Below are positions 24,242 through 33,539 of a DNA stretch of 64,000 nucleotides, in pieces. Source of the DNA: Alloalcanivorax xenomutans (GTDB lineage: Bacteria > Pseudomonadota > Gammaproteobacteria > Pseudomonadales > Alcanivoracaceae); NCBI RefSeq assembly GCF_900217905.1, contig NZ_OBMO01000013.1, positions 1 to 64,000 of the forward strand. The letters are read 5' to 3'. Within the stretch, counting starts at the first letter, position 1. Every line of letters begins with the position of its first letter. The translations under genes were made by a program, and so were the position numbers. The notes beneath the pieces were generated by a model. It was not told the origin of the DNA, did no database searches, and saw nothing but the letters and a program-made list of their open reading frames with translations.

Positions 24242-25176
24242 CAGGCCACCCGCTCCGCCACGCGCAGCACCGCGCTGCGGGCGCGTGGGTTATGCCGCAC
24301 TTCTTCCTCCGCGGCCCGCCGGGCCTTACCCAGCGGCCGTAGCCGCTGGGGTGTTTCCTCACCCAGCGGCAATCCACCCCGCCCCCGGGGCGCCATGCCG
24401 GACTGGTCGCGAATGAACAGCTTCACCAGCCGATCTTCCAAAGAATGGAAGCTGATAACGGCGAGACGCCCGCCGATGGCGAGCGTCTCGAGCGTTTGTG
24501 CCAGAGTCGCTTCCAGCGCCTCCAGCTCCCTGTTGATGTGGATGCGCAGGGCCTGGAAGCTGCGCGTCGCCGGATGTTTGCCCGGATCGCCCTTGCCCAG
24601 CGCCGACTCAATCAGATCGGCCAGTTGGCGAGTGGTCCGCAACGGCGCTTCCTGACGGCGCGCGACTATGGCACGGGCAATGCGCCGTGACTTGCGCTCC
24701 TCGCCGAAGCGATACAACACGTCGGCGATGTCTTTTTCCTCGGCGCGGGCCAGCCAGTCGGCCACGCTTTCACCACTGCCCGGATCCATGCGCATGTCCA
24801 GCGGACCATCGCGCAGAAAACTGAACCCGCGGCTGGCATCGTCCAACTGCGGCGAGGACACACCCAGATCCAGCAACAGACCGTCAATCGGCCGCCCGGC
24901 CTCACTCACCAGTTCCGGCAGACAGTCAAAACGGCCGGCATGAATACGGAAGCGGGAATCTTCCGCTTCCAGTTGCTCACCAGTGGCCACCGCTTGCGGG
25001 TCACGGTCCACGCCTGTCAGACGCCCGGCGGGCGACAGCAGCGACAGCAGCGCACGGCTGTGGCCGCCGCGGCCAAAAGTGCCGTCCACATAGAAGCCGT
25101 CGTCCCGCGTGAACCACATTTCCAGTACCTCCTCCAGCATCACCGGCTGGTGTGCGTACTGCTTCCCGTTGTTCAT
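24241..25176 (-). CDS. rsmH: 16S rRNA (cytosine(1402)-N(4))-methyltransferase
   Basis: Methylates C1402 in the ribosomal P-site together with RsmI, which is also encoded in this window. 311 residues. The SAM-binding motif YVDGTFGRGGHSRALL is near residue 30, and AVISFHSLEDRLVK is the conserved C-terminal block. Second gene of the dcw operon, 17 bases after mraZ, sharing one base with ftsL. Confidence 0.96.
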   Translation of the reverse strand: MNNGKQYAHQPVMLEEVLEMWFTRDDGFYVDGTFGRGGHSRALLSLLSPAGRLTGVDRDPQAVATGEQLEAEDSRFRIHAGRFDCLPELVSEAGRPIDGLLLDLGVSSPQLDDASRGFSFLRDGPLDMRMDPGSGESVADWLARAEEKDIADVLYRFGEERKSRRIARAIVARRQEAPLRTTRQLADLIESALGKGDPGKHPATRSFQALRIHINRELEALEATLAQTLETLAIGGRLAVISFHSLEDRLVKLFIRDQSGMAPRGRGGLPLGEETPQRLRPLGKARRAAEEEVRHNPRARSAVLRVAERVA

Positions 25177-25193
25177 GCCATGACCTCGCGGCG

Positions 25194-25637
25194 TCAGAAC
25201 GACAGAGCCTGCACGCTCTCGGGCATGGCTTCCTGGTCCAGGTTCTGCTGTTCGAGTTCGTTCCAGGTGTCTTCGGCCCAGATTTCAAAGCGGTGCAACA
25301 GACCCACCAACATGGCGCGCTTTTCCAGCCCGACCACGTCCCGCAGTTCCGGCGGCACCAGCAAACGGCCATTGCCGTCCATATCCATTTCCACCGCCTG
25401 ACCCAGGAACCGGCGCTTCAGCGCACGAACCTGAGCGTGGGCGTCACTCTGCGCCGCCACCTGGCGGGCAATCTCGCGCCACTCGGGAAACGGGTACATC
25501 ACCAGACAGGCGTCATAGGGGTGCTGAGTAAGCACGACGCGGCCACCGCAAGCGCTGTTAAGCGGCTCGCGATAGCGCGTCGGCACGGTCAGCCGACCTT
25601 TTGCATCCAGATTGAGCGCGGTACGCCCATTGAACAC
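25194..25637 (-). CDS. mraZ: Transcriptional regulator MraZ
   Basis: DNA-binding AbrB-fold protein that represses its own dcw operon. 147 residues with two SpoVT/AbrB-like repeats (FNGRTALNLDAKGRLTVPTRYR and a matching EMDMDGNGRLLVPPELR). The start is GTG at 25637, preceded by AGGGGAAGG; the product begins with the standard F-N-G-R. Upstream lie a promoter and a three-repeat MraZ box. Confidence 0.95.
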   Translation of the reverse strand: MFNGRTALNLDAKGRLTVPTRYREPLNSACGGRVVLTQHPYDACLVMYPFPEWREIARQVAAQSDAHAQVRALKRRFLGQAVEMDMDGNGRLLVPPELRDVVGLEKRAMLVGLLHRFEIWAEDTWNELEQQNLDQEAMPESVQALSF

Positions 25638-25725
25638 TGGCCTTCCCCTTTTATGTCGGCCCTTCTATGTCGAAGCATTGGGAGTGGTTATCCATCCCAC
25701 TTCGCCACACCGGATGAAGCCTTTT

Positions 25726-25750
25726 TCCCACTTCATCCCACTTTTCACCA
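25726..25750 (-). promoter_or_regulatory. MraZ operator (three TGGNN repeats, 10-bp spacing)
   Basis: On the mraZ strand TGGTG, TGGGA and TGGGA occur exactly 10 bases apart, the spacing known for E. coli MraZ boxes (TGGGN repeats with 5-base gaps). A further TGGGA lies at 25695-25699. The box begins a few bases after the predicted transcription start, so bound MraZ would block the promoter. Confidence 0.75.
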
Positions 25751-25759
25751 CATTGCGAC

Positions 25760-25789
25760 ACTCTATGGCCAGCGCTTTTCACAAGTCAA
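25760..25789 (-). promoter_or_regulatory. Predicted mraZ (dcw operon) promoter
   Basis: TTGACT (25784-25789, 5 of 6 to the sigma-70 -35) and TAGAGT (25760-25765, 4 of 6 to the -10) are 18 bases apart. The expected start near 25753 places the MraZ box at about +3 to +27. Confidence 0.6.
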
Positions 25790-25971
25790 GTTTCACGACA
25801 TTGGTGAATGTAAAAGAAATTCCTTGAAAATCAGTTTGTTAGCTGTGTCACATTGAAAGGGGAATAAAGGAGGGGAAATTGGTTCTGAAACTAATCAGAC
25901 AGCTGCGCTCTGGAGCTGAGAAAGCACTTTAAGTATTAGATCTTTTAGAAATATAAAATGTTAAATAAAGC
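25790..25971. other. AT-rich spacer without a gene
   Basis: This stretch between the mraZ promoter and the end of the MBL-fold gene is strikingly AT-rich for the window (for example AAATATAAAATGTTAAATAA). I see no open frame with a ribosome site, and no clear terminator after the MBL gene. It may hold upstream promoter elements for the dcw operon. Confidence 0.5.
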
Positions 25972-26784
25972 CTATTTGGTTCTATTTGGGTGAGCGCCAA
26001 CTCTCCCTGGAAGCCGGTAATGCTCCACTCCCATCAAGTCAGGGCCACATTCCAGCCGTTCCAGCCAATCCAGAAAGCGTCCAATGGTGACGCGAGACGC
26101 AAAATAACCGCCGTGCTGCGGCACGATCATTGCCGGATTCAACTCGCGCACCATGCGCACCCAATAGCGGCAAGCACGGTTGCCGGCCATGTAGCGCCGA
26201 TGAAACCCGGCCATGGCGGGAATGTGATCCTCGAAGCGGCTCACCTCACCCTCCTCCCCGCCCAGGGAGGCGCCGATATCGCCGGAAAACAGGATGCGGC
26301 TGAGCGGATCGTAAAAACTGAAATTACCCACTGAATGCAGAAAGTGGGCGGGCAAGGCCCACAATTCCGAACCCGCGAACGGCAATACCGCCCCGTTGTC
26401 CGGCAGCGCCAGAATCCGCTCCTGCCATTGCTCCCCCACCCGCGAAGTGACAAAGGTGGAGGCCAGGTGGGGCAGAAACCGCGACCATAGCCGGGACACC
26501 GCCACCTTGCAGTGGGAATGCAACATCCAGCGCGGCAGCGAGGCGATGATATCCGGGTCCTGGTGGGACGCCAGGATATAGGTGAGATCACGCAAGTTGA
26601 GATGGCGACTCAACTCGATGGTCAGAGGGGTATAGGTCAGATCGCCGCCGGGATCAATCAGCGCGCCCTGCTCGCCATGGCGAATGGCGAACTGATTGGC
26701 CTGCACGCCTTCGCCCTGGACCAGATCATGAAATCTGGCCACCACGTGGTCCCCTTGCTGGAACAGAATATCCGCCCGTGTCAT
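25972..26784 (-). CDS. MBL-fold protein with flavodiiron-like (ODP) metal site
   Basis: 270 residues with a metallo-beta-lactamase fold. The metal motif is SHQDPD (His74, Asp76, Asp78) rather than the hydrolase HxHxDH; LHSVGNF, LFSGDIG and PQHGG provide later ligands. This pattern is that of oxygen-binding diiron proteins related to the flavodiiron oxygen/NO reductases, but no flavodoxin domain is present. The ATG at 26784 has AAGGAGGGGG upstream. The FNR/Anr-type box at 26840-26853 suggests low-oxygen induction. Function (O2 or NO sensing or reduction) is inferred; substrate unknown. Confidence 0.75.
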   Translation of the reverse strand: MTRADILFQQGDHVVARFHDLVQGEGVQANQFAIRHGEQGALIDPGGDLTYTPLTIELSRHLNLRDLTYILASHQDPDIIASLPRWMLHSHCKVAVSRLWSRFLPHLASTFVTSRVGEQWQERILALPDNGAVLPFAGSELWALPAHFLHSVGNFSFYDPLSRILFSGDIGASLGGEEGEVSRFEDHIPAMAGFHRRYMAGNRACRYWVRMVRELNPAMIVPQHGGYFASRVTIGRFLDWLERLECGPDLMGVEHYRLPGRVGAHPNRTK

Positions 26785-26796
26785 CGCGCCCCCTCC

Positions 26797-26810
26797 TTGA
26801 TGTAAGTCAA
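26797..26810. promoter_or_regulatory. Second FNR/Anr-like half-perfect box
   Basis: TTGAT-GTAA-GTCAA matches TTGAT-N4-ATCAA with one mismatch and lies 43 bases centre to centre from the perfect box, near the expected transcription start of the MBL gene. It overlaps the ribosome-site region, so it could repress, or could be chance. Confidence 0.4.
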
Positions 26811-26839
26811 GTATTTTGCATAGGCGCGACGGAAGGCAC

Positions 26840-26853
26840 TTGATCTGTATCAA
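26840..26853. promoter_or_regulatory. Perfect FNR/Anr box upstream of the MBL-fold gene
   Basis: TTGAT-CTGT-ATCAA is an exact match to the FNR/Anr consensus TTGAT-N4-ATCAA. Its centre is about 62 bases before the ATG at 26784. A class II activator position (-41.5) would put the start near 26805, with CAAAAT (26813-26818 on the minus strand) as a fair -10. Confidence 0.7.
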
Positions 26854-26891
26854 GACCCGTCCAGGACGGATCCCAACATTGAGGAAATAAG

Positions 26892-27248
26892 GTGGGCCGG
26901 TCGATAAGCCGGGTTCTGTCGTGGGCAGCCATTCATCTGGGATCCCCGTCACCGAGGACCTCTAGCGACCTACCCGGATCCAGCGCGGGCCACGCCATTG
27001 GATCCCTATTTGGTCTTGCTCCGGGTGGGGTTTACCCTGCCACCGCTGTTACCAGCGGCGCGGTGCGCTCTTACCGCACCTTTTCACCCTTACCCGCCCC
27101 CGAAGGAACAGGCGGTATCTTTTCTGCGGCACTGGCCGTAGCCACACCGTCACCAGTGTGGCCCCCAGGCGTTACCTGGCACCCTGCCCTGTGGAGCCCG
27201 GACTTTCCTCCAGCGGTTTCCCGCCAGCGGCTGCCTGACCGACCCGGG
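26892..27248 (-). ncRNA. rnpB: RNase P RNA, class A
   Basis: Catalytic RNA that matures tRNA 5' ends. About 357 nt. The outer helix P1 is visible as GGGTCGGTC at the 5' end pairing with GACCGGCCC at the 3' end. Conserved core blocks on the minus strand include GAGGAAAGTCCGGGCTCC, CAGGGTGCCAGGTAACGCC and, near the 3' end, GACAGAACCCGGCTTATC. Location next to rsmI is as in Pseudomonas. Exact ends are estimated from P1. Open frames here are spurious. Confidence 0.95.
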
Positions 27249-27264
27249 CGCAGCATAATGGATT

Positions 27265-27481
27265 CAGTTAATAGTGAACAGGGAATAGTTAATAGTTGCG
27301 CGAGCAGCGACAGAGTGTCCTTAAAGGTACCAGGCCGCGCCCAGCCCCAGGAGGCACTCTTCCCGCTTTTCAAAGAAGGCTCGGGCACCAAACCAAGAAT
27401 TGCGGATAAGCAAGGGCGTTTTGCAAAACCGCAACGCCTCTTGTTTTTCGCTGTTACCTATTCACTATTCACTGTTAACTG
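27265..27481. mobile_element. 217-bp element with 24-bp terminal inverted repeats (MITE-like)
   Basis: The ends 27265-27288 and 27458-27481 are inverted copies matching at 21 of 24 positions (outer part CAGTTAA). The interior, about 170 bases, has no gene but contains a GGCGTT/AACGCC hairpin. No obvious target-site duplication. The right arm overlaps the end of rsmI and encodes its last residues and stop. The small size, inverted ends and lack of a transposase suggest a MITE or a repeat-mediated scar; this is inference. Confidence 0.45.
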
Positions 27482-28322
27482 CTTCCAGGTAGTTGTACAG
27501 CGCCTGCCGCTTGAGCCCGGTATGCGCGGCCAGCACGCGGGCGGCGCGGGACAGGGGCAGTTCCTCCAGCAGAGCGCGGGCCAGGGCCCGGTCGCGTTCG
27601 CTGAGCAGGTCGCTTTGCTGCGCCGGCCCCAGCACCAGCACCAGTTCCCCGCGTTGCTGGTCCTTGTCGGCGCGCACCCATTCCAGCACCTCGGCGACCG
27701 GTCCCCGGCGTACCGTTTCGAAGCGCTTGGTCAGTTCCCGGCACAGGGTCAGTTCCCGCTCCGGCGCCACTTTCGGCGCCAAAGCCTCAAGCAGGGACAG
27801 CACCCGGTGGGGCGCCTCGTAGACGATGGTGGTCACGTCCGCGGCGGCCAGGCGCTCCAGAACCCGTTCACGGGCGGCGCCCTTGGCCGGAGGAAAGCCT
27901 TCAAACAAAAAGCGGTCACTGGGCTGGCCGGCCACCGCCAGCGCCGCCAGCAGAGCCGATGCCCCGGGAATCGGCACCACCGCCACCCCGACATCCTGGC
28001 AGGCCCGCACCAAACGGTAGCCCGGATCACTGACCAGCGGCGTGCCGGCATCGCTGATTAGCGCGCCACTCTCGCCATCGACCAGCCGTGCCACCAGATC
28101 CGGCGCCCGTTGCTGTTCATTGTGGTCATGGCAACTGATCAGGCGCGGGGAAATCCCCAGTTGTTGCATCAGCCCCTGGCTGTGCCGGGTGTCCTCCGCG
28201 GCCACCCAATCCACCTCCTGCAGCACCTGAATGGCGCGCCGGGAAATATCGTCCAGATTACCGATCGGTGTGCTGACGACGTACAGGCAGCCCGCTTCGG
28301 CGTCGTGGGAGGGTCGGGTCAT
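27465..28322 (-). CDS. rsmI: 16S rRNA (cytidine(1402)-2'-O)-methyltransferase
   Basis: Adds the ribose methyl at C1402, the partner modification to RsmH. 285 residues, about as long as the E. coli protein. Family motifs: YVVSTPIGNLDDISRRA, AEDTRHSQGLMQQLG, LISDAGTPLVSDPGYRLVRAC and YEAPHRVLSLLEAL. The final residues VNSE and the TAG stop lie inside the right arm of a terminal-inverted-repeat element, so the native 3' end may have been replaced. Divergent from lpoA with 129 bases between. Confidence 0.95.
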   Translation of the reverse strand: MTRPSHDAEAGCLYVVSTPIGNLDDISRRAIQVLQEVDWVAAEDTRHSQGLMQQLGISPRLISCHDHNEQQRAPDLVARLVDGESGALISDAGTPLVSDPGYRLVRACQDVGVAVVPIPGASALLAALAVAGQPSDRFLFEGFPPAKGAARERVLERLAAADVTTIVYEAPHRVLSLLEALAPKVAPERELTLCRELTKRFETVRRGPVAEVLEWVRADKDQQRGELVLVLGPAQQSDLLSERDRALARALLEELPLSRAARVLAAHTGLKRQALYNYLEAVNSE

Positions 28323-28451
28323 TTTACGTGCTCTGTCTCACTGATAAGGCAAGAGAAGGGGCGCGCAGCGCCGCCGGGGGTTATTCGCGAGTCGGAAAGT
28401 GCCTACAATACCGGCTCCATTCCCGCAGTAGCAAAGGGTTATCCCACCGTC

Positions 28452-30251
28452 ATGGAATTGAGACAGGTTAGATGGGCCGCATTGCTGGTGATCCTCGCCA
28501 TCACCGGCTGCGTCCAGACACCGGGGGCGTACCAGCGCGCCGGCACCCCCGCCATGGACACGGCTCCCGCCCGTGAAGCCCCTTCCAGCACCGAATCAGC
28601 AAGACAACGCCTTGGTGACATGGCGGATCCGGCGCGGACCGACACCGCCCTCTCCTGGGCCAGCTATTACCTGGTCAACGACCGGGCCCGGGAAGCCAGT
28701 GAGGTGCTGGATCTGGTGCGCGGCGGCGCCCAGAGCATGGATCAGCGTTTCCGCTGGTTGCAGTTGAGCGCCCAGGCCCTGCTCGGGCAGCACAAACCGC
28801 AACAGGCGCTGGATCTGCTCAACGATTACCAGGGGGATATCCGCTCCCTGCCCGCGGATCAGCAGGCACGCCTGGCTTTGCTGCGCGCGGACGCCCTTGC
28901 TCTCAACGACAACCTGATGGAAAGCCTTAAGGAGCGGGTCGAAATCCAGCCGCGACTGGGGCGATCCGACCGCGCTTACAACCAAGAGATGACCTGGCAG
29001 GCGCTGCTGCGTGTACCACGCAACCAATTGCAGCAGGAAGCCGAGGGCGCCAGCGGCGATCTGCTCGGCTGGCTGGAACTGGCGGACATTTACCGCGATG
29101 CCCAGGCCGGTCTCGATGATCAGGTGGCGCGCATGAACGACTGGCAGCGGCGCTGGCCGCAGCACCCGGCTCAGGCACAGCTGCCAGAAACCCTCAATGC
29201 CATGCGCCGCGCCGCGCAGGAGCGGCCGGCCCGGGTCGCGGTTCTGCTGCCGGAAAGCGGCCCTCTCTCCTATGCCGGCAACGCGCTCCATGATGGCCTG
29301 ATGGCGGGTTATTACCTGGCCCGGGACAATGGCGACTACACCCCGGAGCTCCGCTTCTACGATACCGCCGACGCCGATGCCGCCCAGGTCTATCAGCAAG
29401 CGGTGATGGACGGCGCGCAATTCGTGATCGGTCCGCTGGCCAAGGACCAGGTGGCCGCCATCGATGCGCTCGGCACTCCGCCGGTCCCCACTCTGGCGCT
29501 GAACTACCTGGACGATGGCGGCAGCGGCCTGTACCAGTTCGGTCTGGCGCCGGAAGACGAAGCCCGCCAGGTGGCCCGCGACGGTTACGCCGCCGGCGCG
29601 GTGAGAGCCGGCGTGCTCTATCCCAATTCAGAATGGGGCTACCGTGTCGCCGAGGCGTTCAGCAATGCCTGGCAGTCACAAGGCGGCTCCATCGTGGTCA
29701 GCCGCACCTACGCCGATGACGATATCGGCGGTTCGGTGAAAGCGTTCCTCGGCGAGGCCCGAAGCAAGCTCGGTTCCAGTGGCGGCAAGGAATTCCGCCC
29801 CCGCGGCCCGGAAGACATGGCGTTTGTGTTCCTGGTGGCCAACGCCGACCAGGGGCGTCAGGTCAAACCAGCCCTGAACTACCACTATGCCCGCTATCTG
29901 CCGGTGCACAGTACCTCCTATATTTACGGCGGCGTCCCCGACCCGCGCCGCGACCAGGATCTGGACCGGGTCCAGTTCGTGGACATGCCCTGGGTGCTGA
30001 ATCCGGATCCGCGTCTCGAGGAGATGGCCACGGCGAACTGGCCGGATGGCCACGGCCGCTACACCCGTCTGTTCGCCATGGGCGTGGACGCCTTCCGTCT
30101 GCAGGCCCGGCTGCCAGTATTGAACAACGCACCCGGCAGCACTCTGTCCGGTGCCACCGGCGTGCTGCACCTGGACGGCAAGCGCGTGGTGCGTGAGCTG
30201 CAATGGGCCACCTTCGAAGGGGGTCTGCCCAGCCCGCTGCTGACGCCCTGA
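28452..30251 (+). CDS. lpoA: Penicillin-binding protein activator LpoA (LppC family lipoprotein)
   Basis: Outer-membrane lipoprotein that reaches through the periplasm to activate PBP1A. 599 residues. The lipobox LAITGC puts the lipidated Cys at residue 20. The N-terminal half is TPR-like; the C-terminal half resembles periplasmic binding proteins (RVAVLLPESGPLSYAGNALHDGLMAGYY). I take the ATG at 28452 because it gives a proper lipoprotein signal; upstream in-frame sequence is the rsmI-lpoA spacer. TACAAT at 28404-28409 is a possible -10. Heads the lpoA-yraN-diaA-dolP run. Confidence 0.9.
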   Translation: MELRQVRWAALLVILAITGCVQTPGAYQRAGTPAMDTAPAREAPSSTESARQRLGDMADPARTDTALSWASYYLVNDRAREASEVLDLVRGGAQSMDQRFRWLQLSAQALLGQHKPQQALDLLNDYQGDIRSLPADQQARLALLRADALALNDNLMESLKERVEIQPRLGRSDRAYNQEMTWQALLRVPRNQLQQEAEGASGDLLGWLELADIYRDAQAGLDDQVARMNDWQRRWPQHPAQAQLPETLNAMRRAAQERPARVAVLLPESGPLSYAGNALHDGLMAGYYLARDNGDYTPELRFYDTADADAAQVYQQAVMDGAQFVIGPLAKDQVAAIDALGTPPVPTLALNYLDDGGSGLYQFGLAPEDEARQVARDGYAAGAVRAGVLYPNSEWGYRVAEAFSNAWQSQGGSIVVSRTYADDDIGGSVKAFLGEARSKLGSSGGKEFRPRGPEDMAFVFLVANADQGRQVKPALNYHYARYLPVHSTSYIYGGVPDPRRDQDLDRVQFVDMPWVLNPDPRLEEMATANWPDGHGRYTRLFAMGVDAFRLQARLPVLNNAPGSTLSGATGVLHLDGKRVVRELQWATFEGGLPSPLLTP

Positions 30252-30255
30252 TCCG

Positions 30256-31210
<955 letters not shown>

Positions 31211-31211
<1 letters not shown>

Positions 31212-31780
31212 TGCGCGTCACCGGTTTGATCGTGTTGTTGGCCGCCCTGCTCGCCACGGGCTGCACCACCATGACCAAGAACATGTCGCAGGAGCCGGTG
31301 GACCAGGACCATGGTTCCCGCACCTTCGGAGCGTTCATCGAGGACGGCAACATCGAACGCAAGGTGAAGATCAATCTGGCCCGCACCAGCGCCGACCTGG
31401 ACGAATCCCACATTGTCGTGGTCAGCTTCAACGGCAATGTGCTGCTGGCCGGCCAGGTGGCCAGCGAATCACTGAAAACCCAGGCGGAAAACATTGCCCG
31501 TGAAGTACGCCATGTGCGCAACGTCCACAATGAACTGCGTGTGGCTGGCAACAACTCCGCCATGGCCCGTACCAACGACGCCTGGCTCACCGCCAAGGTG
31601 AAAAGCCGCTTGTTGCTCAGCGGCGACACGCCCGGCATGCGCACCAAGGTGGTCACCGAGAACGGCGTGGTTTATCTGATGGGGCTGCTCACCCGTGAGG
31701 AAGCCGACATGGCCGTGCAAAAAGTTCAGAAAGTCGGCGGCGTGCAGAAGATCGTCAAGATCATCGAATACATCGACTGA
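31211..31780 (+). CDS. dolP: BON-domain outer-membrane lipoprotein DolP (YraP)
   Basis: 189 residues. The lipobox LLATGC places the acylated Cys at residue 18, followed by two BON domains (about 45-110 and 120-189, the second including AKVKSRLLLSGDTPG). DolP in E. coli supports outer-membrane integrity and BAM function. It overlaps diaA by one base (TGATG) and ends the operon, followed by a GC hairpin. Confidence 0.9.
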
Positions 31781-31787
31781 TCCACCC

Positions 31788-31808
31788 GGGGCGGGATCAG
31801 GCCGCCCC
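31788..31808 (+). terminator. GC hairpin after dolP
   Basis: GGGGCGG and CCGCCCC pair around a seven-base loop, starting eight bases past the dolP stop. Only TT follows, then C-rich DNA, so this is a weak intrinsic terminator candidate. Confidence 0.5.
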
Positions 31809-31954
31809 TTCCCCCCACCAACTCCGTCAAGATTATTGACCCACGCTTCGTCGGTTCCGACGATGCTTACCCGCTGCCGCCCTCGCTAACGTAATACACC
31901 GACCCATCCGGCTCTCCGCCCGCCGCCCGACAACGACAACAACCAGGTGCCTCC

Positions 31955-33505
31955 ATGACCGTCCCGCTGATGACGCTGAAATCCCTGTACACCGGTGCTC
32001 TGGCCCGTTTCGCGGACCGCTGCGCGCTAACCATGGGGGGCCGCGACCTCAGTTATGCCGAGTTGCAGCGCGGCAGCTTTCAGGTCGGCAACGCCCTCAT
32101 CGAGCTCGGCGTCACTCCGGGCACCCGGGTAGCGCTCGCCATGGCCAATTGCCTGGAGTTCGCGGTGGCGGCCCAGGGGTTGATTCAGGCCGGCGCCACC
32201 CGGGTGGCGCTGAACAGCATGCTTAGCGACGACGAAGTGCTCTATATTCTGGCCGACTCCAACACCCGGGTGGCCATCGTCGATACTCAGCGTTTAGAGT
32301 TGCTCTCCCGCCACCGCGATCGCTTGCCGGAGCTGGAACAGGTGATCGCGCTCGGGCCGGCGCGGGATTGCCCGCCGGACATGATGCCCTGGGATGATTT
32401 TCTCGCCTCCGGCAAGCCGGAGTACACCGACGTCAACGTGGCACCGGATGATTTGGCCTTCATTCCCTACACCGGCGGCACCACGGGCAAGCCCAAGGGC
32501 GTCCTGCACAGCCAGAAAAACATTTATCTGAACCTGCTTTCCCATCAGATGGAGCTGGCATTGCAAGACGACGAGCGCTTTCTGCTCACCTCGCCTCTGC
32601 CCCATGCCGCCGGGAGCATCCTGATGGTCGGGTTGCTGAAAGGGGCCACCCACTACATCGAACCCGGATTCGATCCCGCCACCGTGATCCGCCGCATCAG
32701 CGAGGACAAGGTCACTCTCACCTTCATGGTACCCACCATGATTTACCGGCTGCTGGACTGGCTGGAGGCCAATCCGGAGCCCCGTCCGGATCTGAGTTCG
32801 CTGCGCACCATGCTGTACGGCGCCGCCCCGATCACGGTGGAGCGTCTGACTCAGGGCCTGGAAACCTTCGGTCCAGTGTTCGTGCAATTGTACGGCCAGT
32901 CGGAAGCGCCCAACTTCATCACCCGGTTGCGCCGGGAGGACCACAATCCGGCCCATCCGGAACGGCTGCTCAGTTGCGGCCAGGCCGCGACCATGAGCCA
33001 GGTCCGTATCGTCGATGGCAACGGAAAACCGGTGCCCGCGGGTGAAAGCGGCGAAGTGGCGGCTCGCACGCCATACAACATGCTCGGTTATCACGGCCTG
33101 CCGGAGAAAAGCGCCGAAACGCTGGTGGACGGCTGGCTGCACACCGGCGACATCGGACGGATGGACGCGGACGGTTACCTGTATCTGCTGGACCGCAAGA
33201 ACGACATGATCATCAGCGGCGGCATGAACGTGTACACCTCGGAGGTGGAGAACGCCATCCAACCGTACCCCGGTGTCGGCCAGGTGGCGGTGGTCGGCCT
33301 GCCCGACCCGGACTGGGGCGAAGCGGTGACGGCGTTCGTGGTCCCCGATGCCGGCGCCGAGCTGGACCTGGAAGCGCTGCTGCGCCACTGCAAAGGCGCT
33401 CTGTCCAAGTACAAGGTTCCGAAACAGATTCATCTGCTCGACAGTCTGCCGCTCACCGCTTACGGCAAACTGGACAAGAAAGCCCTTCGCCAGCAATGGG
33501 CCTGA
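31955..33505 (+). CDS. AMP-forming acyl-CoA synthetase
   Basis: 516-residue member of the class I adenylate-forming superfamily, which activates a carboxylic acid to its CoA thioester. The P-loop-like A3 motif is YTGGTTGKPKGV, and A8/A10 motifs include HTGDIGRMDADGYLYLLDRKNDMIISGGMNVY and AYGKLDKKALR. The substrate cannot be read from the sequence. It begins an accessory run with an SDR and an MFS transporter, 34 and 70 bases apart, placed between conserved dolP and sspB. The ribosome site is weak. Confidence 0.85.
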   Translation: MTVPLMTLKSLYTGALARFADRCALTMGGRDLSYAELQRGSFQVGNALIELGVTPGTRVALAMANCLEFAVAAQGLIQAGATRVALNSMLSDDEVLYILADSNTRVAIVDTQRLELLSRHRDRLPELEQVIALGPARDCPPDMMPWDDFLASGKPEYTDVNVAPDDLAFIPYTGGTTGKPKGVLHSQKNIYLNLLSHQMELALQDDERFLLTSPLPHAAGSILMVGLLKGATHYIEPGFDPATVIRRISEDKVTLTFMVPTMIYRLLDWLEANPEPRPDLSSLRTMLYGAAPITVERLTQGLETFGPVFVQLYGQSEAPNFITRLRREDHNPAHPERLLSCGQAATMSQVRIVDGNGKPVPAGESGEVAARTPYNMLGYHGLPEKSAETLVDGWLHTGDIGRMDADGYLYLLDRKNDMIISGGMNVYTSEVENAIQPYPGVGQVAVVGLPDPDWGEAVTAFVVPDAGAELDLEALLRHCKGALSKYKVPKQIHLLDSLPLTAYGKLDKKALRQQWA

Positions 33506-33539
33506 CGGACCACCCTTCGGATGCCAGGGAGATCAAGGT

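Noticed and set aside
27071-27391. Minus-strand open frame of about 106 codons
   Set aside because: It runs across the 5' half of RNase P RNA and into the inverted-repeat element; the RNA explains the conservation.
26892-28061. Plus-strand open frame of about 389 codons
   Set aside because: It covers rnpB and the antisense of rsmI and has no credible ribosome site or motif.
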